A stretch of 43,395 bases of DNA, taken from assembly GCA_013824245.1 (NCBI GenBank), contig PNNN01000011.1:1-43395 (forward strand), in the 5' to 3' direction. A program made the translations under genes and the position numbers. Below, piece after piece: positions 21,469 through 31,207 of this stretch. The first letter of the stretch is position 1, and every line of letters begins with the position of its first letter. A model generated the notes under the pieces. The model saw only the letters and a list, made by a program, of their open reading frames with translations, was not told where the DNA came from and searched no databases. The DNA comes from Chlorobiaceae bacterium (GTDB lineage: Bacteria > Bacteroidota > Ignavibacteria > UBA10030 > SZUA-254).

Positions 21469-24093
21469 ATAACTAATATATCTAAAGCACATACGGTCAG
21501 TTGGAGTATTATTGTTACAATAACGCTCCTTTTTGTTTTTCTCCCCATTGTTGTCGGATATTCTCAAATTATTCCGGCATATTCTAACATCCCTTTTTAC
21601 GTCAATGGCAAACCCACAGCTTCGGGTGCAGACGCGGCATTGTTCCCTGATTCTCCGTATCGATTTAAAATAGATTTGGCAGGGGCGTGGGAATATAGTG
21701 TCGATAAAAAAACTTGGAGCAAAGTCGAAGTGCCAAATTGCTATGACTATTCCGGTAAAATGATTTTTCAGCGTTCTTTTGATATTAAGTCGGAATATTT
21801 AGACAAGTATACCTTCCTTCTTGTAGCGTACGGCATCAATTATCAGAGCGAAGTTACCATCAATGGCAATTTTATAGGAAGACACATCGGCGGCGCGAAT
21901 TCGTTTATATTTCCAATTCCGAATAATACTCTCCAATTAGGATCCGATAACTCAATAAACATATCGGTTAACAGCGAACTTACTCCACGCACAACTTTGC
22001 CGCTCAAACAACATGTTGGTGGATGGAAAACTTATGGAGGAATATTCCGCGATCTATATATACTCGCAGTTCCAAAATTTTTTATCGAAGATGTTTCAGT
22101 AACTTCAAATCTTACTCCTGATTTTAAAACCGCAAAGTTGAACCTGAAGATTGATATTACTGATCGATGGTCGGGGTTGAAATCGGAAACGGGCAACATG
22201 CTTGCTTGTCAGGTAGAAGTTTTCGATAAGCTTACGACTGAATTGGTTGGGCGAAGCGGATTGTTGCAGATTATCCCGAAGACTAACAAAACAATATTTT
22301 CGTCTGCCGAAGTTCAGGTTACGTCGCCAAAATTATGGTCGCCGGAAACTCCCGATCTTTATACTGTTAAATGCCAGATTGTGAATGTAGTTGGGAAAGA
22401 AATTTCTGTCGTCGATGAATTCATTTTCGATCACGGCTTTCGGGAAATCAAGTGGAAAGAAGGCAAGTTAAGCATCAACGACAAGGCGGTGCCGCTAAAA
22501 GGAATCTTGTGGCGTGAAGATCATGAAACATTCGGCGCCGCGATATCATACGACTTGTTAGAGCGCGATGTAGCTTCAATGAAAACGCTTGGAACAAACC
22601 TTGTCCGGTTTTTGTATCCCCCGCATCCTTATATTCTCAATCTGTGTGATCGCTACGGAATATTTGTGTTGGAAGAAATCCCCGTTGATAATGTCCCGGC
22701 AGAGATACTTGCGAAAGATTATTTCCAAGAGATAGCCACAAACTATGCGAAAGAAATGGTGTTGCGCGACCGACGTCATGTGTCGATACTCGGATGGGGT
22801 ATCGGTAATGAATTTGAGGCGGTAGACAATACAGCTTGTGAATTTGTAAACGGATTGAGAAACGTTATCAAATCGCTCGATAAGCGCAGTGTTTACTTCG
22901 CGTCTAAATCATTGCGAAATCCCTGCTTCGAATATGTTGATTTGATCGCCCTCAACAATTTTGGCGGTGACCCGAAATCTTTTAAACAATCTTTAATATC
23001 ATGTATTGCGCAATATCCCGAAAAACCAATAATTGTTGCCAGATACGGCATCGATGTTGAGCACGGAAATCATAACGGTTACAGCGATCCGTACTCCATG
23101 GAAGCGCATGCGCGCTACGCAATGTTATTCTTTAACGTGATGAAAGAAGTTAAAATTGCCGGAAGCATATTTTGGTCGTACAACGATTGGCGCACCGACC
23201 GTCCATCGCTTGTAACGCGGGCAACCGATCCGTTTGTTGTTTCAATGGGACTTGTAGATCTAAGCCGGGAAAAGCGAACTGCATTCGATGTTGTACGGGC
23301 GCTCTTCAACGACGAAAAAGTGCAGGCATTACCTGTCGGTAATTATTCTTCGAATACACCGATCATTTATGTTATCTCCGGTTTCTTGATGCTGATCCTT
23401 TTCGCATTTATGTATAATGCAAATCGTCGGTTTCGCGACAGTGTGAATAGATCGCTCTTCAGAACATATAATTTTTTTGCAGACGTGCGCGATCAGCGCA
23501 TCATCAGTAATTTCCATTCGATCATTTTAGCGGTGGTTATCGCAATTACATGGGCAACCGTTTCTTCAAGCATTGTTACTCATTATCGTTCAAATTTATT
23601 ATTTGATAATCTAATGAGTCAATTTCTTCCCGACTTCGTAAAAGAATGGCTTATAAGATTGATTTGGAGTCCCGCGAAATTTATTTTAGTATTTTCCGGT
23701 ATCATTTTAATCAAACTGTTTTTCATCGCGCTGGTAGTGAAACTGTTTTCGATGCTTGTAAAAACGCGCGTTATGTTCTATCATGCATTTTCCGTATCTA
23801 TCTGGTCTTCTCTTCCTTACATCATTTTGATCCCGATAAGCATGATTCTTTTTCGGCTCATGGAAACCGAATTTTACATTCTCCCTATCTTCATAATTCT
23901 CGGCGTAATAACTCTATGGGTTTTTATTCGGTTGTTAAAAGGAATTTCAATAATCTATGATGTCTATCCGGGCAGAGTGTACGCTTTTGGAATATTGATC
24001 TTAATTTTAATCGGTATTATTATTTTCGGTTATCTTGATTATACGCAATCGACCTCGTTATATCTAAAATATTTTTTGGAGGCGACGAAGTAA
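21469..24093 (+). CDS. GH2-like membrane-fused protein, probable pseudoenzyme; start codon unresolved
   Basis: Numbered from TTG 21640, residues 1-150 form a GH2 sugar-binding domain, about 150-265 the Ig-like domain and 270-560 the TIM barrel. Six transmembrane helices lie at about 575-592, 627-645, 680-706, 715-740, 745-766 and 781-799, resembling Yip1-type membrane domains. The acid/base E391 is present (WGIGNEFEA). The nucleophile Glu of SEYG-type motifs is Arg468 (PIIVARYGID). The same frame continues open upstream to 21439 and codes for a signal peptide (SWSIIVTITLLFVFLP), but has no ATG, GTG or TTG before 21640. The given start is an ATA with GGGCGAG upstream and is a guess; a frameshift near 21465 is an alternative. 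smc starts 2 nt downstream. Confidence 0.7.
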   Translation: MTNISKAHTVSWSIIVTITLLFVFLPIVVGYSQIIPAYSNIPFYVNGKPTASGADAALFPDSPYRFKIDLAGAWEYSVDKKTWSKVEVPNCYDYSGKMIFQRSFDIKSEYLDKYTFLLVAYGINYQSEVTINGNFIGRHIGGANSFIFPIPNNTLQLGSDNSINISVNSELTPRTTLPLKQHVGGWKTYGGIFRDLYILAVPKFFIEDVSVTSNLTPDFKTAKLNLKIDITDRWSGLKSETGNMLACQVEVFDKLTTELVGRSGLLQIIPKTNKTIFSSAEVQVTSPKLWSPETPDLYTVKCQIVNVVGKEISVVDEFIFDHGFREIKWKEGKLSINDKAVPLKGILWREDHETFGAAISYDLLERDVASMKTLGTNLVRFLYPPHPYILNLCDRYGIFVLEEIPVDNVPAEILAKDYFQEIATNYAKEMVLRDRRHVSILGWGIGNEFEAVDNTACEFVNGLRNVIKSLDKRSVYFASKSLRNPCFEYVDLIALNNFGGDPKSFKQSLISCIAQYPEKPIIVARYGIDVEHGNHNGYSDPYSMEAHARYAMLFFNVMKEVKIAGSIFWSYNDWRTDRPSLVTRATDPFVVSMGLVDLSREKRTAFDVVRALFNDEKVQALPVGNYSSNTPIIYVISGFLMLILFAFMYNANRRFRDSVNRSLFRTYNFFADVRDQRIISNFHSIILAVVIAITWATVSSSIVTHYRSNLLFDNLMSQFLPDFVKEWLIRLIWSPAKFILVFSGIILIKLFFIALVVKLFSMLVKTRVMFYHAFSVSIWSSLPYIILIPISMILFRLMETEFYILPIFIILGVITLWVFIRLLKGISIIYDVYPGRVYAFGILILILIGIIIFGYLDYTQSTSLYLKYFLEATK

Positions 24094-24095
24094 CG

Positions 24096-27000
24096 ATGTA
24101 TCTATCGAAGATTGAAGTTATAGGATTCAAGTCTTTTGCACAAAGGATCAATGTTAATTTTGATACCGGAGTGACGGCGATAGTCGGGCCCAATGGTTGC
24201 GGAAAAACGAATATCGTTGATGCAATCCGCTGGGCACTCGGCGAGCAAAAATACAGCACCCTTCGCAGCGATAAGATGGAAGATGTGATTTTTAACGGAA
24301 CAAAAACACGGAAACCGCTCGGTCTTGCAGAAGTTTCTTTAACAATCGAGAATACAAAGGGAATTCTTCCAACCGATTATTCCGAGGTTACAATCACACG
24401 ACGCGTTTTCAGATCGGGTGAAAGCGAATATCTTCTGAATAAAGTTCCATGCCGCCTGAAAGATATTGTTGATCTTTTCATGGATACCGGTATGGGAAGC
24501 GATGCCTACTCCGTAATTGAATTGAAAATGGTTGAAACAATTCTCTCCGACAAAACAGACGAGCGGCGAAAATTGTTCGAAGAAGCGGCAGGTGTAACTA
24601 AATATAAAGTCCGCCGTAAAGCAGCCCTGCGCCGGTTGGACGATGTTCAACAAGACCTTGCACGGGTCAATGATATTGTAAAGGAAGTTCAAAAAACTGT
24701 AAACTCGCTTGAACGACAGGCAAAAAAAGCCGAACAGTTTAACGAAGTATCCGGAAGATTGAAGGCGCTCGAGGTCGATTTGCTTGAACGGGAGTATTCT
24801 CACCTGTACGGCAAACTCAATCCCCTTGAAGAGAAATTTAAAATTGCTACAACCGATAAATCTGAAATTGATGCGGCTTTAAGGGCAGAAGAAAATCGTG
24901 TTGAGGCGATGCAGCAAGAATTAAACGAACGCGAAAAAGAACTTGCATTGGCGCAAACATCAACTGCATCGAAGTTTGATGAAATTCATCGCATCGAGGA
25001 ACGCGCGTTAGTTGCGAAGGAACGGCGCAATTCGCTTGAAGTGAACATCGAGCGATATCAAAAAGAAAAACTCGATTTGATTCAGCAACAGGAAACACTC
25101 TCGATAGAAAAAATCACATTTCATCAACGAAAAACAGAACAAAGTCGGAATATTTCCGAATTGGAAAATATTTTCACCCAAGAAAAACAACTCTATGCGA
25201 ATCTTACGCGAGAATATGACGAAAGACAATTGCAAGTCGGTTCGCTGAAAGATGTAATTTTAAAAACGGCTCATGAGAATGTTGAAAAACGCGGAGAAAT
25301 GGATCGCATCAAAGCCCGCATCGATAACTTAAAAGGAAGGATCGACCGGGCTACCGAAGAAAGTGCATTGTACGATGCGGATATACTGCGGGTGGAAGAA
25401 CAGATAAAAGAATTATCAGCCAAAGATCGCGATTTACGGAAACAATTCGCCGAAGCAGAAGTGCGATTGTTCACGCATCAACAGACAAAAGAACAGCATC
25501 GCGTGAATATTGATCTGCTTAGAAAAAAGGGGAGCGATATTTCTTATGAAATTGAAAGAAAGAAATCGAAAATTGAATTTCTCCTCCGCATGCTTGAAGG
25601 GTATGAAGGATCATCCGAGGGAACGCGATTTCTTTTAACTGACGAAGTTTGGAAGAAGAAAAATTTTGTTACCGTTGGAGACTTGATTCAAGTCGATGAG
25701 AAATACCGTGAGCCGATCGAAGCGGCGCTTGGAGATTTCGCTCAGGCAGTTGTCGTAGAGAGTATCAATGACGGTCACACCGCGATTGATGAACTAAAAC
25801 GATTGGGCAAAGGAAAGGCGAGTTTCATTAGTTTAGAATCGCTGCCAATCAAGATAAAACGTGGAAAAATATCATTGCCGAAGTCATGCATTAGCGCTGT
25901 TGATGTTGTGAAATGCGAGTCAAAATACAAACAATTGATCGAATTTTTATTGGATGATGTTTTTATTTTAGTAGATGTGTCAAATCAATCGGAGATATTA
26001 AATCGGGTAACCGGTAAAAGAATTATTACGCTCGACGGTTATTTGCAATCCAGTTCCGGTTTTCTGCGTGGTGGCAGTAAGAAGCCGGGTGAAGGCGGAT
26101 ACATAAACAAGAAATCACAAATTGCAGAGCTTGAACGCGAAATCTCAACTCTCCAAGATGAGCTTAAACAAGTTGAAGAACAGCACAATCAGAAGCAACA
26201 AGAACTTAATCTAATACATATCGATGATGACCGGAAAGCTGTAAAAGCGGTAGAGAAAGAGATGACTTCGATAGAAATGCGTATTGCGCAATTGGAATTC
26301 GAGAAGAAACGCGCGAACGATGGACTTGAGCGAAATCGCCTTGAGATTAACACCGTGCAGGATGAAATTGTCGTGATGGGCGATCAACATCAGAAGTTAG
26401 GCGATGATCTTGCGTTGCTCGAAGAGCGCAAGTCTCAAAAAGAAATTGAACTTGAGAATGCCGAACAATTACTGGAGCAAACAGAGTCGGCGTGGACGGA
26501 TAAAGCCAAGAAAGTTAACGAACTTGAAATAAAGGTAGTAAAGTTACAGGGTGAAATTAAAAATTTATCCCGCGATCTTGAACGGGCGGAAGAACGTCGG
26601 AAAGATATTGATTTAACCCTTGAACGTCGTGACTCTGAAATTAAACATGCACAAACAGAAATTTATCGTCTGGAAAATGAGAGTGCAGAGATCGAGAAGC
26701 AAATAACTGTTCTGCAAAATGAGTATGGTCTCTTGCTGGAGCAGAAAAATGATATCGAAAAGAAATATATAGCTTTACGAACTGATATTCATAAGATCGA
26801 ATTGAAAATAAAAGATGAGCGCAGATTACACGATGATTCAGTAGCGGCGGCGCACGATCTGGAGATGAAATTATCCGAAATTCGATCAGGCATCGAACAT
26901 GTTAAACAACGCGCTCAGGAAGAGTTCGAATTGGAGCTTCAGGTAAAAAGTTATCCTGATGATGAATGGGTGAATTTTGCACACCTACGCGAAGAAGTGA

Positions 27001-27659
27001 AAATATTGAAGGATCGGATCAAAATTCTAGGCGCTATCAATTTTGCCGCATTCGATGAGTTCAACACCGAAAGCCAACGCCTCAACTTCCTAACTCAACA
27101 GCGCGACGATCTATTGGAAGCCGAGAAAACGCTTCTCAGCACTATCGAAGAAATAAACAACACAGCTCAGAGAAAATTTCTTGAAACATTCTTAGCCATT
27201 CGCACCAATTTCATCACAACGTTCAAAGAATTGTTCATGGAAGGTGATGAATGCGATCTGAAATTAGAAGAGGGTGTTGATCCGCTTGAAGCGAATATCG
27301 AAATAATCGCTAAACCGCGCGGTAAGAGACCGACCTCCATTGATTTGCTTTCAGGCGGAGAAAAAACGTTAACGGCAATTGCTCTTCTCTTTGCAATATA
27401 TCTGGTGAAACCAAGCCCGTTCTGTATTTTAGACGAAGTTGATGCACCGTTGGACGATTCAAACATCGATCGTTATGCGCGGATATTGAAAAAATTTTCA
27501 GGTAATACACAATTTATAGTAGTAACACATAACAAGAGAACAATGGAATCGGCGCAAGCCCTTTACGGCGTTACGATGGAAGAGGAAGGCGTGTCGAAAA
27601 TTGTTACGGTAAGGTTCAACGAAGAAGCACGCGTTCGTTCTGCCACTGTTACAAATTGA
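24096..27659 (+). CDS. smc: Chromosome segregation protein SMC
   Basis: This 1187-aa protein is a complete condensin-type ATPase. The N-terminal head has Walker A GPNGCGKTN (about residues 32-40) and FKSFAQR. Coiled coils run from about 165 to 500 and 670 to 1010. The hinge at about 510-665 contains VTVGDLIQVDEKYREPIEAALG, followed by SGFLRGGSKK. The C-terminal head has the signature LLSGGEKTLTAIALLFAIY and Walker B PFCILDEVDAPLDDSN. It organises and segregates the chromosome together with ScpA and ScpB, which are not in this window. It starts 2 nt behind the GH2-like gene, so the two are probably one transcript, although their roles look unrelated. Confidence 0.97.
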   Translation: MYLSKIEVIGFKSFAQRINVNFDTGVTAIVGPNGCGKTNIVDAIRWALGEQKYSTLRSDKMEDVIFNGTKTRKPLGLAEVSLTIENTKGILPTDYSEVTITRRVFRSGESEYLLNKVPCRLKDIVDLFMDTGMGSDAYSVIELKMVETILSDKTDERRKLFEEAAGVTKYKVRRKAALRRLDDVQQDLARVNDIVKEVQKTVNSLERQAKKAEQFNEVSGRLKALEVDLLEREYSHLYGKLNPLEEKFKIATTDKSEIDAALRAEENRVEAMQQELNEREKELALAQTSTASKFDEIHRIEERALVAKERRNSLEVNIERYQKEKLDLIQQQETLSIEKITFHQRKTEQSRNISELENIFTQEKQLYANLTREYDERQLQVGSLKDVILKTAHENVEKRGEMDRIKARIDNLKGRIDRATEESALYDADILRVEEQIKELSAKDRDLRKQFAEAEVRLFTHQQTKEQHRVNIDLLRKKGSDISYEIERKKSKIEFLLRMLEGYEGSSEGTRFLLTDEVWKKKNFVTVGDLIQVDEKYREPIEAALGDFAQAVVVESINDGHTAIDELKRLGKGKASFISLESLPIKIKRGKISLPKSCISAVDVVKCESKYKQLIEFLLDDVFILVDVSNQSEILNRVTGKRIITLDGYLQSSSGFLRGGSKKPGEGGYINKKSQIAELEREISTLQDELKQVEEQHNQKQQELNLIHIDDDRKAVKAVEKEMTSIEMRIAQLEFEKKRANDGLERNRLEINTVQDEIVVMGDQHQKLGDDLALLEERKSQKEIELENAEQLLEQTESAWTDKAKKVNELEIKVVKLQGEIKNLSRDLERAEERRKDIDLTLERRDSEIKHAQTEIYRLENESAEIEKQITVLQNEYGLLLEQKNDIEKKYIALRTDIHKIELKIKDERRLHDDSVAAAHDLEMKLSEIRSGIEHVKQRAQEEFELELQVKSYPDDEWVNFAHLREEVKILKDRIKILGAINFAAFDEFNTESQRLNFLTQQRDDLLEAEKTLLSTIEEINNTAQRKFLETFLAIRTNFITTFKELFMEGDECDLKLEEGVDPLEANIEIIAKPRGKRPTSIDLLSGGEKTLTAIALLFAIYLVKPSPFCILDEVDAPLDDSNIDRYARILKKFSGNTQFIVVTHNKRTMESAQALYGVTMEEEGVSKIVTVRFNEEARVRSATVTN

Positions 27660-27706
27660 TTTAAGAGAATAATCATTTCACACAAAATTTATTTTATTGT
27701 ATTTCA

Positions 27707-28447
27707 ATGATAAAAATCTTTATCGATTTTGACGGAACAATCACGACGCAGGATGTTGGTGATGCGATGTTCATTTCGTTCGGTGGAGATATTTGCAATA
27801 AATATATTCAGGAGTATCGTGCGGGAAATTTAACCGCTGTCGATTGTTTCAATCTCGAATGCCATGCATGTAAGGGAACATTGCAAGCCGATTTGGATAT
27901 TTTTCTTGATAGGCAAACTATTAATTCCACGTTCACAGACTTTCACCGATTTTGTAAAGAACAGGAGATTCCGCATTTTATCTTAAGCGACGGAATGGAT
28001 TATTATATTAAGAGAATTTTGGAGAATAACGGAATCACAGATATTCCTTTTTTTACAAATCATCTCGAAATCGTTCCGCTTGAAAATGAAATAGAGATTT
28101 TATTCAAACCTTCATTTCCTTTTCTTGATGAAAATTGTAATCGTTGCGCATGCTGTAAAAGAAATCATATGCTCGCACGAACGGCGGATGACGATATTAT
28201 AGTCTATATCGGAGAAGGATATTCGGATAGATGTCCTGTGCGCTATGCCGATATCGTATTTGCAAAAGATGAGCTTTTAACATATTGTCAACAGGAAAAT
28301 ATTTCGTTCTTCGAATATCGAACATTTTCAGATATCAAGTCACGTATGCAGATGTTATTGTCTCATAAGCAATCGAAAAAAAATAATGGATTACACAAAC
28401 GTCGGCAAGCACAGCTTGCAACGCGCGATGTTTATTTAGGTGGATAA
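27707..28447 (+). CDS. HAD-family phosphatase, MtnX-like
   Basis: This 246-aa HAD hydrolase begins MIKIFIDFDGTITTQDVGD, with the catalytic nucleophile and acid Asp in DFDGT. Motif II appears as FILSDGMDYYI and motif III/IV as VYIGEGYSDRCPVRYADIVFAKD. A Cys-rich insertion (ENCNRCACCKRNHM) is shared with MtnX-type phosphatases, which dephosphorylate 2-hydroxy-3-keto-5-methylthiopentenyl phosphate in methionine salvage. No other salvage gene lies here, so the substrate is uncertain. The stop overlaps the next start codon (TAATG), indicating coupling to the methyltransferase gene. Confidence 0.8.
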   Translation: MIKIFIDFDGTITTQDVGDAMFISFGGDICNKYIQEYRAGNLTAVDCFNLECHACKGTLQADLDIFLDRQTINSTFTDFHRFCKEQEIPHFILSDGMDYYIKRILENNGITDIPFFTNHLEIVPLENEIEILFKPSFPFLDENCNRCACCKRNHMLARTADDDIIVYIGEGYSDRCPVRYADIVFAKDELLTYCQQENISFFEYRTFSDIKSRMQMLLSHKQSKKNNGLHKRRQAQLATRDVYLGG

Positions 28448-29028
28448 TGGATTTACGACAAACTCTTTTTAAATACAGAAGCTACACACCGATTCCTTTT
28501 CTAATAGTGTTGCTTTCGTTGGCTCAACCAACAATTATAAGTTTTGCCGCCGGATTTTGTTTTGTTCTGCTTGGCGAATTTTTTCGCTTGTGGGGTGTCT
28601 CATACGCAGGCAGTGAAACAAGAACCACCGGACCGGTTGGCGCTTCAATGTTAATAACGAGCGGTCCATTCAGTTACGTCCGCAATCCCCTTTATCTTGG
28701 AAACCTGCTTATGTATACGGGTTTCGGTGTAATGGCTAACTTACCGGCTCTTGCATTGGCTGGATTTCTTTATTTCTTTTTGCAATATACATTGATCGTA
28801 AGTTTAGAAGAAGAACAATTGACAAAAAAATTTCTTGATGAGTATGCTCGGTATTTTGTGGCTGTCCCACGATTTATTCCTGTATTCAAGAAGTACAAAG
28901 GAGCAACAGACCCTCAACCTAAAATTGATTGGAAAAAAGGATTGATATCCGAGCGAAGAACTCTTCAGGCAACATTCTTAGTCATACTCTTGATAGTAAC
29001 TATCTGGATTGTAAGGGGTCAACAATAG
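28447..29028 (+). CDS. Isoprenylcysteine carboxyl methyltransferase/phospholipid methyltransferase-family membrane protein
   Basis: This 193-aa integral membrane protein has four to five hydrophobic segments. It shows the family signature TSGPFSYVRNPLYLGNLLMYTGFG, then SLEEEQLTKKFLDEYARYFVAVPRFIPVF, where the EE and the YxxxxPRFIP tail form the SAM- and substrate-binding region of ICMT/PEMT-like enzymes. It probably methylates a lipid or a prenyl-like substrate in the inner membrane; the substrate cannot be told from sequence. It sits between the HAD phosphatase and lpxB with 1-nt overlaps on both sides, so it is part of the lipid A gene operon. Confidence 0.8.
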   Translation: MDLRQTLFKYRSYTPIPFLIVLLSLAQPTIISFAAGFCFVLLGEFFRLWGVSYAGSETRTTGPVGASMLITSGPFSYVRNPLYLGNLLMYTGFGVMANLPALALAGFLYFFLQYTLIVSLEEEQLTKKFLDEYARYFVAVPRFIPVFKKYKGATDPQPKIDWKKGLISERRTLQATFLVILLIVTIWIVRGQQ

Positions 29029-30146
29029 TGCGTGTAATGATGATAGCCGGCGAAGCCTCGGGTGATTTGCACGGATCCGGAGTTGTAAAAGAGATTATGA
29101 AACGAGAACCGGATAGTGTAATCTTCGGCATTGGCGGCGATAAAATGCGAGCGGCAGGAATGGAATTGATTTATCACATCAAAGAAATATCGGTGATGGG
29201 ATTTTTGGAAGTTCTGCAACACCTTCCTCTTCTCCGTTCCGTTGAACACACCATGCGTGTTCTGCTGAAATTGAAAAAACCGGATGTACTTGTGCTGATT
29301 GATTATCCGGGTTTTAACCTTCGCTTTGCAAAAATTGCCCGCGAAGCAGGAATGAAAATTGTTTATTATATCAGTCCGCAAGTATGGGCATGGCATGCAG
29401 GCAGAGTTAAAAAAATGAAATCGATCATCGATAAGATGTTGGTCGTATTTCCTTTCGAACAGGAAATTTATCGGCGTGAGGGAATAGATGCTGAGTTTGT
29501 AGGACATCCGCTTTTAGAAGCATTTACCGAGCCGCAAGGACATTCGGAATTTTGTAAGAGAAATAATTTTGATCCGCAAAAACCGATACTCGGATTGTTC
29601 CCGGGCAGTCGTCGGCAGGAATTGGAACGCATCTTCCCGGCAATGCTTGGCGCGGCGCGCATTCTTAACCGTATGCTTGATATTCAGATAGCAGTCGGAG
29701 TTTCATCTATACTAGATTATGAATATGTAAAATCATTCATCCGAGACGAAAGCAGTGTTCGCCTTATTCAACATGCTACATATGATTTGATGAAGAATTC
29801 GGATCTCGCTATTGTCACTTCGGGTACCGCAACACTCGAAACGGCATATTATCAAACGCCGATGATAGTTGTATATAAAACCTCTTGGCTCACGTACTTG
29901 ATAGGCAGAATATTCGTTCGGATAAAAAATATTAGTCTGGCAAATATAGTTGCTGGAGAAAAAATTGTTCCGGAAATTTTACAATCAAAAGTTACTCCCG
30001 AAAATCTTGCGTTTCATGCATCTAAATTATTAGAAAACACGGATGAACGGAAGAAAATGTCTGAGAAGATGGCGGTTATTCGGGAACGACTCGGTTCTAA
30101 AGGCGCTTCGGTTAGAGTTGCCGATTCAATTTTGTCGATGAAATAA
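29028..30146 (+). CDS. lpxB: Lipid-A-disaccharide synthase
   Basis: This 372-aa glycosyltransferase joins UDP-2,3-diacylglucosamine and lipid X to make the lipid A disaccharide at the cytoplasmic face of the inner membrane. GTG at 29028 (overlapping the previous TAG by 1 nt) puts the start at VRVMMIAGEASGDLHGSG, the conserved N-terminus; a longer frame would begin inside the methyltransferase gene. Family motifs: VLIDYPGFNLRFAKIAR, YYISPQVWAWHAGRVKKM, GLFPGSRRQELER, SGTATLETAYYQTPMIVVYK. lpxK follows 2 nt later. Presence of lpxB and lpxK indicates an LPS-containing outer membrane. Confidence 0.95.
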   Translation: MRVMMIAGEASGDLHGSGVVKEIMKREPDSVIFGIGGDKMRAAGMELIYHIKEISVMGFLEVLQHLPLLRSVEHTMRVLLKLKKPDVLVLIDYPGFNLRFAKIAREAGMKIVYYISPQVWAWHAGRVKKMKSIIDKMLVVFPFEQEIYRREGIDAEFVGHPLLEAFTEPQGHSEFCKRNNFDPQKPILGLFPGSRRQELERIFPAMLGAARILNRMLDIQIAVGVSSILDYEYVKSFIRDESSVRLIQHATYDLMKNSDLAIVTSGTATLETAYYQTPMIVVYKTSWLTYLIGRIFVRIKNISLANIVAGEKIVPEILQSKVTPENLAFHASKLLENTDERKKMSEKMAVIRERLGSKGASVRVADSILSMK

Positions 30147-30148
30147 TT

Positions 30149-31207
30149 ATGACAGATCAATCGAGTAAAATTCTGCTTTTACCTTTATCCTGGATATATG
30201 CCGGGATGATGAATCTACGGAATTTACTGTTCGACTTTAAAATATTTCGGGTTCGGAATTTTAATATACCAATCATATCTGTTGGTAATATCACAACAGG
30301 TGGAACCGGTAAAACGCCGTTTGTTGAATATCTCGTTCGCTACTATCAGGAATTTGGTGTCAAAGTATGTGTGATAAGTCGAGGATACAAACGATCAACG
30401 ACCGGGACGCGGTTGGTTTCTGACGGAACAAAAATATTCGGCGATGCGCATTTGAATGGTGATGAGCCACAGCAGATTGCTGAAAAATTTCCGGGGGCAA
30501 TAGTGATTGTAGATGAAAAACGGGTTCGCGCTGTGGAGTATGCAATAAAACGGTTTCAGCCGAGCATTTTTCTTTTAGATGATGCGTTTCAACATCGTTC
30601 ACTCGGAAGAAATCTCGACATTGTAATGATAGATGGCAGAGTTAATCTTCCGAAAACACATGTAATACCTGCAGGTAACAGACGTGAATCTCTAAATGGT
30701 TTAAGACGTGCAGATTTACTGGTGTTTTCAAATGTTTCGGCAACATCACAAAAGGTATTAAATAGTCTGAAGCCGTATTCCTCCGCATCATCTGTTGGAA
30801 TCAGATATAATATCAAAACTATCAGATCGTTGTCTACCAATCAAACAATATCGGTTGAAGATCTTATTGGAGCGCCTTGCATTGTTTTCTGTGGAATTGG
30901 GGCTCCTGCCGCGTTTCGACAAACATTGACAGATCTGAAAGTGAATGTTGTTGAATGTATAGTTTATCCCGATCATCATCTTTACACGATCGATGAAATT
31001 CAGAACATCAAAAGGTATTTCGAAATTAAAAAAGCAAAATATATAATTACGACTGAAAAAGATGCCACTCGTTTGCGAACATTGTGTAAAGGTGAACATT
31101 TACCGCTGCAATCGTGTTATTATATTGAAGTGGAAGTATCTTTCATTGCCGGCGAAACTTTGCTTCACTATGCTTTAAAAGAAAAAATTAACAAACATTT
31201 TGCTTGA
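30149..31207 (+). CDS. lpxK: Tetraacyldisaccharide 4'-kinase
   Basis: This 352-aa membrane-associated kinase phosphorylates the 4' position of the lipid A precursor. Residues 1-35 are a hydrophobic, membrane-binding segment. The P-loop is GNITTGGTGKTPFVEYL, and later motifs include VISRGYKR, GDEPQQIAEKFPG, LLDDAFQHRSL and TTEKDATRLR. The roughly 350-aa length is normal. It starts 2 nt after lpxB, and its stop overlaps the TTG start of the next gene by 4 nt, so all three are co-translated. Confidence 0.95.
   Translation: MTDQSSKILLLPLSWIYAGMMNLRNLLFDFKIFRVRNFNIPIISVGNITTGGTGKTPFVEYLVRYYQEFGVKVCVISRGYKRSTTGTRLVSDGTKIFGDAHLNGDEPQQIAEKFPGAIVIVDEKRVRAVEYAIKRFQPSIFLLDDAFQHRSLGRNLDIVMIDGRVNLPKTHVIPAGNRRESLNGLRRADLLVFSNVSATSQKVLNSLKPYSSASSVGIRYNIKTIRSLSTNQTISVEDLIGAPCIVFCGIGAPAAFRQTLTDLKVNVVECIVYPDHHLYTIDEIQNIKRYFEIKKAKYIITTEKDATRLRTLCKGEHLPLQSCYYIEVEVSFIAGETLLHYALKEKINKHFA

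Noticed and set aside
24339-24803. 154-aa minus-strand ORF inside smc
   Set aside because: It is antisense to the conserved SMC head; long antisense frames are expected from codon bias.
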